A stretch of DNA of 64,000 bases, taken from the NCBI GenBank assembly GCA_951799405.1, contig OX637356.1, positions 15,151,229-15,215,228 on the forward strand, in the 5' to 3' direction. The notes beneath the pieces were generated by a model. It was not told where the DNA came from. It saw nothing but the letters and a program-made list of their open reading frames with translations, and ran no database searches. The stretch's first letter is position 1, and every line of letters begins with the position of its first letter. The stretch is from Agapetus fuscipes. Its lineage: Eukaryota > Arthropoda > Insecta > Trichoptera > Glossosomatidae. The translations under genes and the position numbers were made by a program. Positions 11,276 through 22,862 of this stretch are shown piece by piece.

Positions 11276-13740
11276 GAAAAAAGAAAAAAAAGGGGTTTCT
11301 ATGAATGCGTTCTCTTACAATTTACCAGCCTAAAGCATAAAAAATTGTGAAGTATGAAAATTTTAAAGATTTTTTTTTTCTCATCTATAATCTATAATCT
11401 AAGTTGCAAGGATATATTCATTTAAAGCTCTCAGATGTATGCCCACAAACCAACAAGTGTAGTTCGCGTTACAAATGCTGAATGTGTACTTACAAATAAA
11501 ATCCAAACCTCAAATGAACATAAGCCCCACAACTTTTGCCGACCTTCCCTGAAATAGGGGTGACATTGGCAAAGTGAACCATTTTTTACAGTATGGGTGG
11601 TCAGCCTCATACCAACCTATAAGTCAAGGAATTCATACCAACCTATAAGTCAAGGAATATGATATCATCCCTAGCGAAAAGACACATTTTTTTTATTGCT
11701 TTAATTGCTTCATTTTATACTAAGCTATCATATTGGAAGAAAAAAAAGGGGTGTCTATGAGTTCGTTCTCTCACAATCTTCCAGCCAAAAGTATGAAAAA
11801 TTTTAAAGTATGAAAGTTTGAAAGATTTTTTTGTTCACATCACTAGCGAAAAGACAAATGTTTTTTATTGCGTAAATTGCTATATTATGTACTAAGCTAT
11901 CATATAAGAAGAAAAAAAGGGGGTGTCAATGAGTTCGTTCTCTCACAATCTTCCAGCCAAAAGTATGAATATTTGTAAAGTATGAAAGTTTGAAAAAAAA
12001 AAAAATTCACATCACTAGCGAAAAGACACATTTTTTTTATTGCTTAAATTGCTTTATTATGTACTTAGCTATCATATTTCAAGAAAAAAAAGGGGTGTCA
12101 ATGAGTTCGTTCTCTCACAATCTTGCAGCCCAAAGTATGAAAAATAGTATAGTATGAAAATTTGAAAGATTTTTTTTTTCTCATCCCTAGCGAAAAGACA
12201 CATTTTTTTTATTGCTTTAATTGCTTCATAACATACTTAGCTATCATATTGGAAGAAAAAAAAGGGGTGTCTATGAGTTCGTTCTCTCACAATCTTCCAG
12301 CCAAAAGTATGAAAAATTTTAAAGTATGAAAGTTTGAAAGATTTTTTTGTTCACATCACTAACGAAAAGACAAAGGTTTTTTATTGCGTAAATTGCTATA
12401 TTATGTACTAAGCTATCATATTAGAAGAAAAAAAGGGGGTGTCAATGAGTTCGTTCTCTCACAATCTTCCAGCCCATAGTATGAATATTTGTAAAGTATG
12501 AAAGTTTGAAAAAAAAAAATTCACATCACTAGCGAAAAGACACATTTTTTTTATTGCTTAAATTGCTTCATTATGTACTTAGCTATCATATTTCAAGAAA
12601 AAAAAGGGGTGTCAATGAGTTCGTTCTCTCACAATCTTGCAGCCCAAAGTATGAAAAATAGTATAGTATGAAAATTTGAAAGATTTTTTTTTCTCATCCC
12701 TAGCGAAAAGACACATGTTTTTTATTGTTTAAATTGCTTCATTATGTACTTAGCTATCAGATTAGAAGAAAAAAAAAGGGGTGTCTATGAGTTCGTTCTC
12801 TCACAATCTTCCAGCCAAAAGTATGAAAAATTTTAAAGTATGAAAGTTTGAAAGATTTTTTTTTTCACATCACTAGCGAAAAGACACATGTTTTTTATTG
12901 CTTAAATTGCTATATTATGGACTAAGCTATCATATTGGAAGAAAAAAAGGGGGTGTCAATGAGTTCGTTCTCTCACAATCTTGCAGCCCAAAGTATGAAA
13001 AATAGTATAGTATGAAAATTTGAAAGATTTTTTTTTTCTCATCCCTAGCGAAAAGACACATTTTTTTTATTGCTTTAATTGCTTCATTACATACTTAGCT
13101 ATCATATTGGAAGAAAAAAAAAGGGGTGTCTATGAGTTCGTTCTCTCACAATCTTCCAGCCAAAAGTATGAAAAATTTTAAGTATGAAAGTTTGAAAGAT
13201 TTTTTTGTTCACATCACTAACGAAAAGACAAATGTTTTTTATTGCGTAAATTGCTATATTATGTACTAAGCTATCATATTAGAAGAAAAAAAGGGGGTGG
13301 CAATGAGTTCGTTCTCTCACAATCTTCCAGCCCATAGTATGAATATTTGTAAAGTATGAAAGTTTGAAAAAAAAAAATTCACATCACTAGCGAAAAGACA
13401 CATTTTTTTTATTACTTAAATTGCTTCATTATGTACTTAGCTATCATATTTCAAGAAAAAAAAGGGGTGTCAATGAGTTCGTTCTCTCACAATCTTGCAG
13501 CCCAAAGTATGAAAAATAGTATAGTATGAAAATTTGAAAGATTTTTTTTTTCTCATCCCTAGCGAAAAGACACATTTTTTTTATTGTTTAAATTGCTTCA
13601 TTATGTACTTAGCTATCAGATTAGAAGAAAAAAAAATGGGTGTCAATGAGTTCTCTCACAATCTTCCAGCCCAAAGTTTGAAAAATTGTAAAGTATAAAA
13701 ATTTGAATTATTTTGTTTTTATATCACTAGCGAAAAGACA
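11276..13740 (-). repeat. 171-bp satellite array, inverted orientation, with 3-mer higher-order repeat
   Basis: About a dozen monomers lie in reverse orientation to the array at 5,990-6,700, meeting it head to head near 11,276. Three monomer types recur. The type with CTTGCAGCCCAAAG occurs near 12,121, 12,635, 12,979 and 13,494, giving higher-order units of about 515, 344 and 515 bp (3, 2 and 3 monomers). A family X copy interrupts it at 11,385-11,664. Confidence 0.88.
11385..11664 (-). mobile_element. family X (LINE 3'-end/SINE-like) copy
   Basis: It sits between TCAT repeats at 11,381-11,384 and 11,665-11,668, and its removal restores CTCATCCCTAGCG of the satellite. Minus-strand sense runs from TTCCTTGACTTATAGG to a TTAGATTATAGAT tail. 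The first 23 or so bases at its 5' end are duplicated in tandem. Confidence 0.8.
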
Positions 13741-13891
13741 ATTTGTTCACATACCAGCTGGTTTAATGGAAATATAATTAAATTCTCATTAAAATAAAAA
13801 CCATACATGTAGGGAAACGGCTTTTTTCGTTTACATCCCCAGATTTCCCCAGCTGTCAGGCTAGCACCTGTCAGGCTGTCTTCACACCGGT
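13741..13891. other. right terminal segment of the composite transposon
   Basis: It ends in CTGTCAGGCTGTCTTCACAC-CGGT, matching inverted sequence at 4652-4665 and at 5549-5567. A short direct repeat (CTGTCAGGCT) occurs twice. No coding is seen. Confidence 0.6.
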
Positions 13892-13907
13892 GATATTAAC
13901 AATGATA

Positions 13908-16900
13908 TCCTTTATTATATTACCCTTCGTCGTCGTCATTCGTCGTCGAGTTTCGATTTTAAAAATCAATGCCATCACAGCAGATGAAACACATTCATGC
14001 TCTATAGCAAATTAATTTTTGTATATATGCTGCAATGCGGCGAGCTTACGCGTGTGTGTTTACAAATGTATGAAAACTTTTAGGAATTAATCTGTTTGTT
14101 CATACTAAAAATGTATGGAACAATATTGACATCTAGCGGCAAAACGTAAAAGTTTTTTTTACATTTTCTTTTATTTCATGCAAATTAAAAATAAAAAAAA
14201 AGCCAAATAAAAATGGATTTCAATCTGTAATCTAAGTTGCAAACATATATAACATTTGAGATTCATATTACATGCATTCTTACGAGCAGACATGTATAAG
14301 TTCTAATCTAATCTAATCTAAGCTGCAAAGATATATATCATTTAAGATTTATATTAAATGCATTCCCACAAGCAGATATGTATAAGTTCCCGATTACATA
14401 TGCTGCATGTGTACTTACAACATAACAGCCCATTCCAAATGAACATAAGCCCTGCAACTCTTGCCAACCTTCCCTGAAACAAAGGTGAATTTGCAAAGTA
14501 AACCATTTTTTAAAGTATGGGTGGTCAGCCTCACTTATAGGTTGGTATAAGTCAAGAAAATTATTTTGTGTATTTCTTTACATAATCTAAGTTGCAAAGA
14601 TACATACCATTTAAGATTCATATTAAATGCATTCCCACACGCAGACAGGTACAATTAGTTCACGCTTACAAATGCCCAATGTGGACTTGCAAAATAAAAA
14701 AACTAATCTCAAATGAACATAAGCCCTGCAACTTTTGCCGACTTTTCCTCAAACAGAGATACAATTTGCATGGTAAACCATTGCTTACAGTATGGGTGGT
14801 CAGCCACATACTAACCTTTTAGTCAAGGAAATTATTTTGTTTAGTTCTATAATCTAAGTTGCAAAGATACATACCATTTGAGATTCATATTAAATGCATT
14901 CCCACAAGCAGACAGGTACAAGTTCACGCTTACAAATGCCCAATGTGGACTTGCAAAATAAAAAAAAACTAATCTCAAATGAACATAAGCCCTGCAACTC
15001 TTGCCGACTTTTCCTCAAACAGAGATAAAATTTGCATTGTGAACCATTGCTTACAGTATGGGTGGTCAGCCACATACTAACCTTTTAGTCAAGGAAATTA
15101 TTTTGTTTAGTTCATTAATCTAAGTTGCAAAGATACATACCATTTGAGATTCATATTAAATGCATTCCCACAAGCAGACAGGTATAAGTTCGCGCTTACA
15201 AATGCCCCATGTGGACTTATAAAATAAAAAACTAATCTCAAATGAACATAAGCCCTGCAACTCTTGCCGACTTTTCCTCAAACAGAGATAAAATTTTCAT
15301 TGTAAACCATTCTTACAGTATGGGTGGTCAGCCACATACTAACCTATAAGTCAAGGAAATTATTTTATTAAGTTCTATAATCTAAGTTGCAAAGATACAT
15401 ACCATTTGAGATTCATATTAAATGCATTCCCACACGCAGACAGGTACAAGTTCACGCTTACAAATGCCCAATGTGGACTTGCAAAATAAAAAAACTAATC
15501 TCAAATGAACATAAGCCCTGCAACTTTTGCCGACTTTTCCTCAAACAGAGATAAAATTTGCATGGTAAACCATTGCTTACAGTATGGGTGGTCAGCCACA
15601 TACTAACCTTTTAGTCAAGGAAATTATTTTGTTTAGTTCTATAATCTAAGTTGCAAAAATACATACCATTTGAGATTCATATTAAATGCATTCCCACAAG
15701 CAGACAGGTACAAGTTCACGCTTACAAATGCCCAATGTGGACTTGCAAAATAAAAAAAACTAATCTCAAATGAACATAAGCCCTGCAACTCTTGCCGACT
15801 TTTCTTCAAACAGAGATAAAATTTGCATTGTGAACCATTGCTTACAGTATGGGTGGTCGGCCACATACTAACCTTTTAGTCAAGGAAATTATTTTGTTTA
15901 GTTCATTAATCTAAGTTGCAAAGATACATACCATTTGAGATTCATATTAAATGCATTCCCACAAGCAGACAGGTACAATTAGTTCACGCTTACAAATGCC
16001 CAATGTGGACTTGCAAAATAAAAAAACTAATCTCAAATGAACATAAGCCCTGCAACTTTTGCCGACTTTTCCTCAAACAGAGATACAATTTGCATGGTAA
16101 ACCATTGCTTACAGTATGGGTGGTCAGCCACATACTAACCTTTTAGTCAAGGAAATTATTTTGTTTAGTTCTATAATCTAAGTTGCAAAGATACATACCA
16201 TTTGAGATTCATATTAAATGCATTCCCACACGCAGACAGGTACAATTAGTTCACGCTTACAAATGCCCAATGTGGACTTGCAAAATAAAAAAACTAATCT
16301 CAAATGAACATAAGCCCTGCAACTTTTGCCGACTTTTCCTCAAACAGAGATACAATTTGCATGGTAAACCATTGCTTACAGTATGGGTGGTCAGCCACAT
16401 ACTAACCTTTTAGTCAAGGAAATTATTTTGTTTAGTTCTATAATCTAAGTTGCAAAGATACATACCATTTGAGATTCATATTAAATGCATTCCCACAAGC
16501 AGACAGGTACAAGTTCACGCTTACAAATGCCCAATGTGGACTTGCAAAATAAAAAAAAACTAATCTCAAATGAACATAAGCCCTGCAACTCTTGCCGACT
16601 TTTCCTCAAACAGAGATAAAATTTGCATTGTGAACCATTGCTTACAGTATGGGTGGTCAGCCACATACTAACCTTTTAGTCAAGGAAATTATTTTGTTTA
16701 GTTCATTAATCTAAGTTGCAAAGATACATACCATTTGAGATTCATATTAAATGCATTCCCACAAGCAGACAGGTATAAGTTCGCGCTTACAAATGCCCCA
16801 TGTGGACTTATAAAATAAAAAACTAATCTCAAATGAACATAAGCCCTGCAACTCTTGCCGACTTTTCCTCAAACAGAGATAAAATTTTCATTGTAAACCA

Positions 16901-18639
16901 TTCTTACAGTATGGGTGGTCAGCCACATACTAACCTATAAGTCAAGGAAATTATTTTATTAAGTTCTATAATCTAAGTTGCAAAGATACATACCATTTGA
17001 GATTCATATTAAATGCATTCCCACACGCAGACAGGTACAAGTTCACGCTTACAAATGCCCAATGTGGACTTGCAAAATAAAAAAACTAATCTCAAATGAA
17101 CATAAGCCCTGCAACTTTTGCCGACTTTTCCTCAAACAGAGATAAAATTTGCATGGTAAACCATTGCTTACAGTATGGGTGGTCAGCCACATACTAACCT
17201 TTTAGTCAAGGAAATTATTTTGTTTAGTTCTATAATCTAAGTTGCAAAAATACATACCATTTGAGATTCATATTAAATGCATTCCCACAAGCAGACAGGT
17301 ACAAGTTCACGCTTACAAATGCCCAATGTGGACTTGCAAAATAAAAAAAACTAATCTCAAATGAACATAAGCCCTGCAACTCTTGCCGACTTTTCTTCAA
17401 ACAGAGATAAAATTTGCATTGTGAACCATTGCTTACAGTATGGGTGGTCGGCCACATACTAACCTTTTAGTCAAGGAAATTATTTTGTTTAGTTCATTAA
17501 TCTAAGTTGCAAAGATACATACCATTTGAGATTCATATTAAATGCATTCCCACAAGCAGACAGGTATAAGTTCGCGCTTACAAATGCCCCATGTGGACTT
17601 ATAAAATAAAAAACTAATCTCAAATGAACATAAGCCCTGCAACTCTTGCCGACTTTTCCTCAAACAGAGATAAAATTTGCATTGTGAACCATTGCTTACA
17701 GTATGGGTGGTCAGCCACATACTAACCTTTTAGTCAAGGAAATTATTTTGTTTAGTTCTTTAATCTAAGTTGCAAAGATACATACCATTTGAGATTCATA
17801 TTAAATGCATTCCCACAAGCAGACAGGTATAAGTTCGCGCTTACAAATGCCCCATGTGGACTTATAAAATAAAAAACTAATCTCAAATGAACATAAGCCC
17901 TGCAACTCTTGCCGACTTTTCCTCAAACAGAGATAAAATTTTCATTGTAAACCATTCTTACAGTATGGGTGGTCAGCCACATACTAACCTTTTAGTCAAG
18001 GAAATTATTTTGATTAGTTCTATAATCTAAGTTGCAAAGATACATACCATTTGAGATTCATATTAAATGCATTCCCACAAGCAGACAGGTACAAGTTCAC
18101 GCTTACAAATGCCCAATGTGGACTTGCAAAATAAAAAAAACTAATCTCAAATGAACATAAGCCCTGCAACTCTTGCCGACTTTTCCTCAAACAGAGATAA
18201 AATTTTCATGGTAAACCATTCTAACAGTATGGGTGGTCAGCCACATACTAACCTATAAGTCAAGGAAATTATTTTGTTAAGTTCTATAATCTAAGTTGCA
18301 AAGATACATACCAATCGAGATTCATATTAAATGCATTCCCACAAGCAGACATTTATAAGTTCGCGCTTACACATAATGCATGTTGACTTACAACATAAAA
18401 ACCCAATCTCAAATTAATATAAGCCCTGCAACTCTTGCCAATCTTCCCTGAAACACAGCTGAAATCTTCAAAGTGAACCATTTTTTAAACTATGGGTGGT
18501 CGATTTTCTTTTACAAAGGCTGCATGTTTTTATTTTACATGTTTTCCGAATTTTAACGCGAGGAAACTATGCGCAATATACACATTCACCAAATGTTAAG
18601 GGGTTGGGCTGCGTAGCAGCCAGGGGCAACGCCCCTAGT
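13908..18639 (+). mobile_element. non-autonomous Helitron carrying a satellite
   Basis: It begins with TC (13,908), ends with CTAG (18,636-18,639) and lies between host A and T (AATGATA|...|TATTCTTTTA). The empty site AATGATATATTCTTTTA is present in copy B at about 48,715-48,731, so the ends are exact and no target duplication was made. Two hairpins precede the 3' end: GGCTGCGTAGCAGCC and GGGGCAACGCCCC. These are Helitron hallmarks. No Rep/helicase gene is present. Nearly all of the interior is a tandem array of family X. Confidence 0.85.
14228..18499 (-). repeat. 265-bp tandem satellite derived from a LINE 3' end
   Basis: Fifteen clean monomers start (TAATCTAAGTTGC) at 14,583, 14,850, 15,116, 15,378, 15,642, 15,907, 16,174, 16,441, 16,707, 16,969, 17,233, 17,498, 17,761, 18,023 and 18,287. 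They are preceded by a partial and a full diverged one (14,228 and about 14,316). Each monomer is a whole family X copy plus a roughly 20-bp linker (AATTATTTTGTTTAGTTCTA). Monomer lengths repeat with a 1,591-bp period of six monomers (14,850 to 16,441), a higher-order repeat. Short frames starting MWLTTHTVS recur in each monomer and are not genes. Confidence 0.93.
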
Positions 18640-18668
18640 ATTCTTTTATTAACCTCTAAATTTCGATA

Positions 18669-19108
18669 TAGGGATGGGCAAAATATATCGATATATCAAA
18701 AGTACCGATATTTTCGATATTTTTCTCGATATTAGAAATATCGATTAATCGATATTGTTTTTCAAGTATCAAAATCGTATAAAAAACATTTTTTTGCAAA
18801 TGTGACTATAGGTGATTGTGTTTGGAAGCCAACATTTTTACGTAGCAAATCAAATGTCTCCTCTTCCCCCCCCCCCCACAGTTGACAAACTTTATACAGC
18901 AAAAACTTAAAAATATTTAAGCCGTTGCCCGCCAAAAATTTCGAAATTTTGAGCCAGCCAGCGACCGATATTTTTTTTTTGGAAAATTTCGATATTTTTT
19001 TATCATCGATATCACAGAGATCGATATTTTTCCTCGATATATTTCGATAGTGTTCAAAAATATCGATTCGATATATATCGATATTTTTTTTCTATTTGCC
19101 CATCCCTA
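18669..19108. mobile_element. hAT-type MITE 1 (TAGGGATGGGCAAA ends)
   Basis: Terminal inverted repeats TAGGGATGGGCAAA enclose 440 bp rich in TATCGATA. The 8-bp target duplication TTTCGATA lies at 18,661-18,668 and 19,109-19,116. An 8-bp duplication with TAGGG-type ends indicates hAT. No transposase is encoded. Confidence 0.88.
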
Positions 19109-19129
19109 TTTCGATACAATACATCACTC

Positions 19130-19644
19130 TAGGGATGGGCAAAATATATCGATATATCAAAAGTACCGATATTTTTTTTGAAAAATATCGATATTTTCAT
19201 CGATATTAGAAATATCGATTAATCGATATTGTTTTTCAAGTATCAAAATCGTATCAAAAACGATATTTTTTTGCAAATGTGACATTTCTCCCCACACTTT
19301 AAGGTGGCTGTGTTTTGAAGCCAACATTTTTACGTAGCAAATTGCATGTCTTCTCTCCCTCCCCCACCCTTCGACAAATTTTTAACCCAAAATAATTCGA
19401 AATTTTGAGGCGTTACCCGCCAGCGACCGATATTTTTTTGGAAAATTTCGATTTGTTTTGAAACGCGTTTCTATCCCCCCGTCGACAGATTTTTAACCCA
19501 AAAATTTCGAAATTTTGAGACGTTACCCGCCAGCGACCAAAACGTATTGAGGAAAAATATCGAAATATCGATATTTTTTCCTCGATATATTTCGAGTGTT
19601 TAAAAATATCGATTCGATATATTTTTTTCATTTGCCCATCCCTA
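19130..19644. mobile_element. hAT-type MITE 2, same family, 21 bp away
   Basis: It has the same ends as MITE 1. The target duplication CATCACTC lies at 19,122-19,129 and 19,645-19,652, and the length is 515 bp. The inner sequence differs from MITE 1 by extra blocks (for example TTCTCCCCACACTTTAAGG). Both inserted in the same stretch of host DNA. Confidence 0.88.
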
Positions 19645-19827
19645 CATCACTCTTTTACTTGTGGAAAATCTTCCTGGACGTGAACAGAATACTGAAGATG
19701 TAGATCAGACAAGAAAAATAATCCATGGCATTGAATTTTTGAACAACATACCTATAGCAAGAATACAACGACTTGGTATCAGGCAGAAGGATAAAGCAAG
19801 ACCCAAGACCTATCAAGATAACTTTAA

Positions 19828-20528
19828 GGCGTGTTATAAAGCTAGATCTGCCGTTTTTGTTTCTTACACTTTATGGTATAAGCAAAATAGTTACAGTAAT
19901 GAAAAAAATCAAGCATGTTTATTAATTTTTTATCTTAATTATAAAGCTTGAACAAAATATATAACTTAAGAATTGCTACCACAAAAAAATATTTAAAAAA
20001 ACGCGTTTTTTTTACATTTTTAGCATTTTTTTCGTGTGTGCTGTATTTTGGATTTTTTTTTTTTGCTTTTTACTTACAGAACTATACATTGTTTACGTTC
20101 AATACTCAACATTTTTTCAATAATGTCAATAGTTTTTGAGTAAATATGGAAAAACTTTGTTCTTTGATTTAATTAAAATTTAATTCATTTAGTAGTTTCA
20201 GTTTTTCCATATTTACTCAAAAACTATTGACATTATTGAAAAAATGTTGAGTATTGAACGTAAACAATGTATAGTTCTGTAAGTAAAAAGCAAAAAAAAA
20301 AAATCCAAAATACAGCACACACGAAAAAAAAGCTAAAAATGTAAAAAAAACGCGTTTTTTAAAATATTTTTTTGTGGTGGCAATTCTTAAATTATACATT
20401 TTGTTCAAGCTTTATAATTAAGATAAAAAATTAATAAATATGCTTGATTTCTTTCATTACTGTTACTATTTTGCTAAGACCATAAAGTGTAAGATACAAA
20501 AACGGCAGATTTAGCTTTATAACACGCC
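19828..20528. mobile_element. 701-bp foldback MITE with TTAA target duplication
   Basis: Arms 19,828-20,156 and 20,200-20,528 are near-perfect inverted repeats of 329 bp around a 43-bp loop, with ends GGCGTGTTATAAAGCTAGA. TTAA flanks it on both sides (19,824-19,827 and 20,529-20,532). TTAA is the target of piggyBac and some Kolobok elements. Mirror-image frames (MNKxYNLRIATTKKY) in both arms are by-products of the palindrome. Confidence 0.88.
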
Positions 20529-20613
20529 TTAAATGACAGTGAAGACGCAAGAACGATCTTTTTTAGCAGGTTTCGGCTTCCTAAGCATATCCGAGTTAAA
20601 CAGGACCTCACAC

Positions 20614-21119
20614 CAGTGTTGCCACCTTAGCCCTTTTGGGGCTAGATCTAGCTCTTTTTACTGTAGGTGAACTCGTTGTTTAATGATTTAGCCCGAAAGG
20701 GGCTATCTAGCCCTTTTTATTTACTTTAAAATATTGTATGAAAATCTGAATTTTGCGCCAATGCTAACATCGCGATAACATCGAACTTTCGTGATTTTTG
20801 TCATATTATTGTTTTTTTTTTGGTAGATACCATTTGTTCGATTAAGGCAACAAATCTATGGCAACTAAATGATTCTAAACGGAAAATTTGTTAATTTTAG
20901 TTTGTAAAATAACTAATATTTTTAATTTTTGAACCTAATTTTGAAAAAAATTATTGTGATTCAAACTAAAAAATAAATACATAAGTAATTGAAATCATTA
21001 GTCCAGGTGTTTTTTTAGCCTTTTTTTACACCAACTCTTTTTGTGCTCCTTTTAGCCCGATCTAGCCCTTTTTAGCTTCTTCAATTGCCCCAAGTACTAA
21101 AACTAAGGTGGCAACACTG
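20614..21119. mobile_element. hAT-type MITE with CAGTGTTGCCACCTTAG ends (copy 1)
   Basis: The 17-bp inverted ends CAGTGTTGCCACCTTAG lie between 8-bp duplications CCTCACAC (20,606-20,613 and 21,120-21,127). The 506-bp interior has several TAGCCCTTTT/GCTAGATC subterminal motifs. A second copy lies inverted at 51,076-51,579. Confidence 0.9.
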
Positions 21120-21219
21120 CCTCACACAGATGCAAAGAGCTATCCTAAAAGAGACATGGGATGAGTTGGAGAGCAGAAGAAAAAAAGGGAGAAACTGATC
21201 TTGTAATCAGGTTTGTTAA

Positions 21220-22862
21220 CGGAACACCAATGATAGCCTGGGACATCAAAAAAAACTAAATAATATCAGCATTTATTCTCAAAATATAAGAGGTGTAAGA
21301 TCGAAATTAACAACATTACGTCAAAACATACCAGTTTTGAACCATTGTATTTATGTATTAACAGAAACATGGCTTGATAGCACAATTAAATCGTCTGAAT
21401 TGTCCTTCTCTGCATACAATATGTATAGATGCGATCGGAACCAAATCACGAGCAGAAAGGAGAGGGGAGGAGGAGTTTTAATTGCAGTGAAAAAGAATAT
21501 TTCATCCATATCGATCAGGATCCATAATAATAGCATTGAACAATTGTTTGTCTTAATTAAAGTACATCATTATCAAATCATAATTGGGAACGTTTATATC
21601 CCACCAGCATCACCATCAGAATGTTACAAAGTGTATTGTGAAGAGGTAGAGAGAATACAGAGCAAACACCCAACAGCCAGTTTCCTATTGTTTGGAGACT
21701 TCAACTTACCCAGAGTCAAATGGTCACCAAATATAGGCACATTTCCAGTTAATGAAGATAACAATGAAGGCGCCAGAGAACTAATAGAATCAACTATTTT
21801 TCTGGGATTAACTCAGCGAAACTTTATCTGCAATTCTAGAAATCGCCTTCTCAATCTAGTTTTTTCTAACATTGATAATTTATATGTAGATCTATCCAAT
21901 GATGAATTAGTACCAGTTGACACTCATCATCCTCCATTACATGTTAATATATTTCTGAAAACTACAAAATGTAACAGTAGGGAAACCTTCTCATTTAACT
22001 ATAACAAGGGGGACTATGATAGTGCGATTGACTTTCTTTTCAAATGCGACTGGTCATTTCTACAAAATGAGGACATTGAATATGTGATCGCTGTGTTTTA
22101 TGGCATTCTATACGATACTATAAATAAATTTATACCACATGAGAAATACAGAGCTAGCACATATCCTATATGGTTCTCACGTGAACTCATTGAGATGATC
22201 CAGGAGAAGAAGGCGGCACACAGAACTTACAAAGAATCATCTAATATTAAGCACTACAATGCGTTTAGAAACCTGAGAACCAAGTGCAATACATTAAAGG
22301 TGGTATGTTATACCAATTATATAAAAAAAGCAGAGAATACAACGACCGACGCTAAAAGTTTATGGAAATTTAAAAAGTCATTGTCCAATAGTGATAATGA
22401 TTACCCTGTACAGATGTTTCTAGATCATGAACGTGTAAGTGGAGTAAACAACATTGTTAACAAATTTGCTGATTACTTTAGTAATGTTTATGTAGACAAT
22501 TTACCTAATGTGACTGATCCCTGTCGTGTTGGTAATAAAATGATCGACCTGTCTCAATGTCATATTCCAATAAAAAAATTAGAAATTAAATTGTTCCAAC
22601 TTGATGTAAAGAAATCATGCGGCCCCGATAATGTACCACCAATTTTTTTGAGAAGATGTGCCGATGCTCTTATTATCCCTCTTCTGATAATTTTTAACAA
22701 ATCCTTACAAAACGCAGTTTTTCCATCTGTGTGGAAGATTGGCAATATCACACCAGTTTTCAAGAAAGGTGACAAAACGGATATCTCAAACTACAGACCA
22801 ATATGCCTTCAATCCTCTATGGCGAAACTATTTGAGTCTCTTGTGCTGGAACAAATTATGCT
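21220..22862 (+). pseudogene. LINE ORF2 (endonuclease and start of RT), 3'-truncated
   Basis: The open frame covers an APE-type endonuclease (SIYSQNIRGVRSK at about 21,268, LTETWLDS, LLFGDFNLP, VDTHHPPL). It continues into the RT N-terminus (SCGPDNVPP, NYRPI, MAKLFESL) and is cut off near 22,862 before the catalytic YxDD. It belongs to the Jockey/CR1-like group. Since the EN reading frame has no ATG at its head, translation likely followed ORF1. Truncation falls where the block shared with 50,180 begins (CTCCACAGTGTTTGAAAC). Confidence 0.85.

Larger units (their letters stand above)
4646..13891. mobile_element. 9.2-kb inverted-repeat composite transposon, THAP-associated
   Basis: The element is bounded by CACCGGACCGGTGTGAAGAC on the left and, inverted, ACCGGTGTGAAGAC on the right. 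An 8-bp target duplication GATATTAA lies at 4638-4645 and 13892-13899 (ATATTAAC, shifted by one, is equally possible). The unoccupied target is preserved in copy B near 48,710. Inside are a THAP-type exon (5325-5276), two opposed arrays of a 171-bp satellite (about 6000-6700 plus pieces, and 11,276-13,740), a full RTE LINE, a second retro-insert and a family X copy. An 8-bp duplication with THAP coding and long, internally repeated inverted repeats would fit the P superfamily (Galileo-like) or hAT. No transposase core is visible. The right terminal 40 bp also has an inverted match at 5549-5577, so the left end may be rearranged. Confidence 0.65.
19653..21210 (+). pseudogene. LINE ORF1 C-terminal part split by two MITEs
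   Basis: Coding fragments lie at 19,661-19,827, 20,533-20,613 and 21,128-21,198. They join in one frame once the TTAA element and the hAT MITE with their duplications are removed: PIKITLNDSEDAR spans the first junction and KQDLTQMQRA the second. The frame then ends at a stop near 21,196. The content (coiled-coil-like KII-GIEFLNN, RIQRLG, then RTIFFSRFRLP) resembles C-terminal nucleic-acid binding parts of Jockey/CR1 ORF1 proteins. ORF2 of the same element follows from 21,220. Confidence 0.75.

Noticed and set aside
5990..13740. Regular repeats that might suggest a CRISPR array
   Set aside because: Units are 171 or 265 bp without unique spacers, and the genome is eukaryotic. These are satellites.
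14592..17720. Recurring 60-76-codon frames starting MWLTTHTVS or MQRYIPF in the satellite
   Set aside because: They are the same repeat read in both directions. Copies elsewhere have indels and the sequence is a LINE 3' UTR.
19948..20408. Mirror-image 63-codon frames MNKxYNLRIATT
   Set aside because: Both lie in the arms of the TTAA foldback MITE and exist only because the arms are inverted copies.
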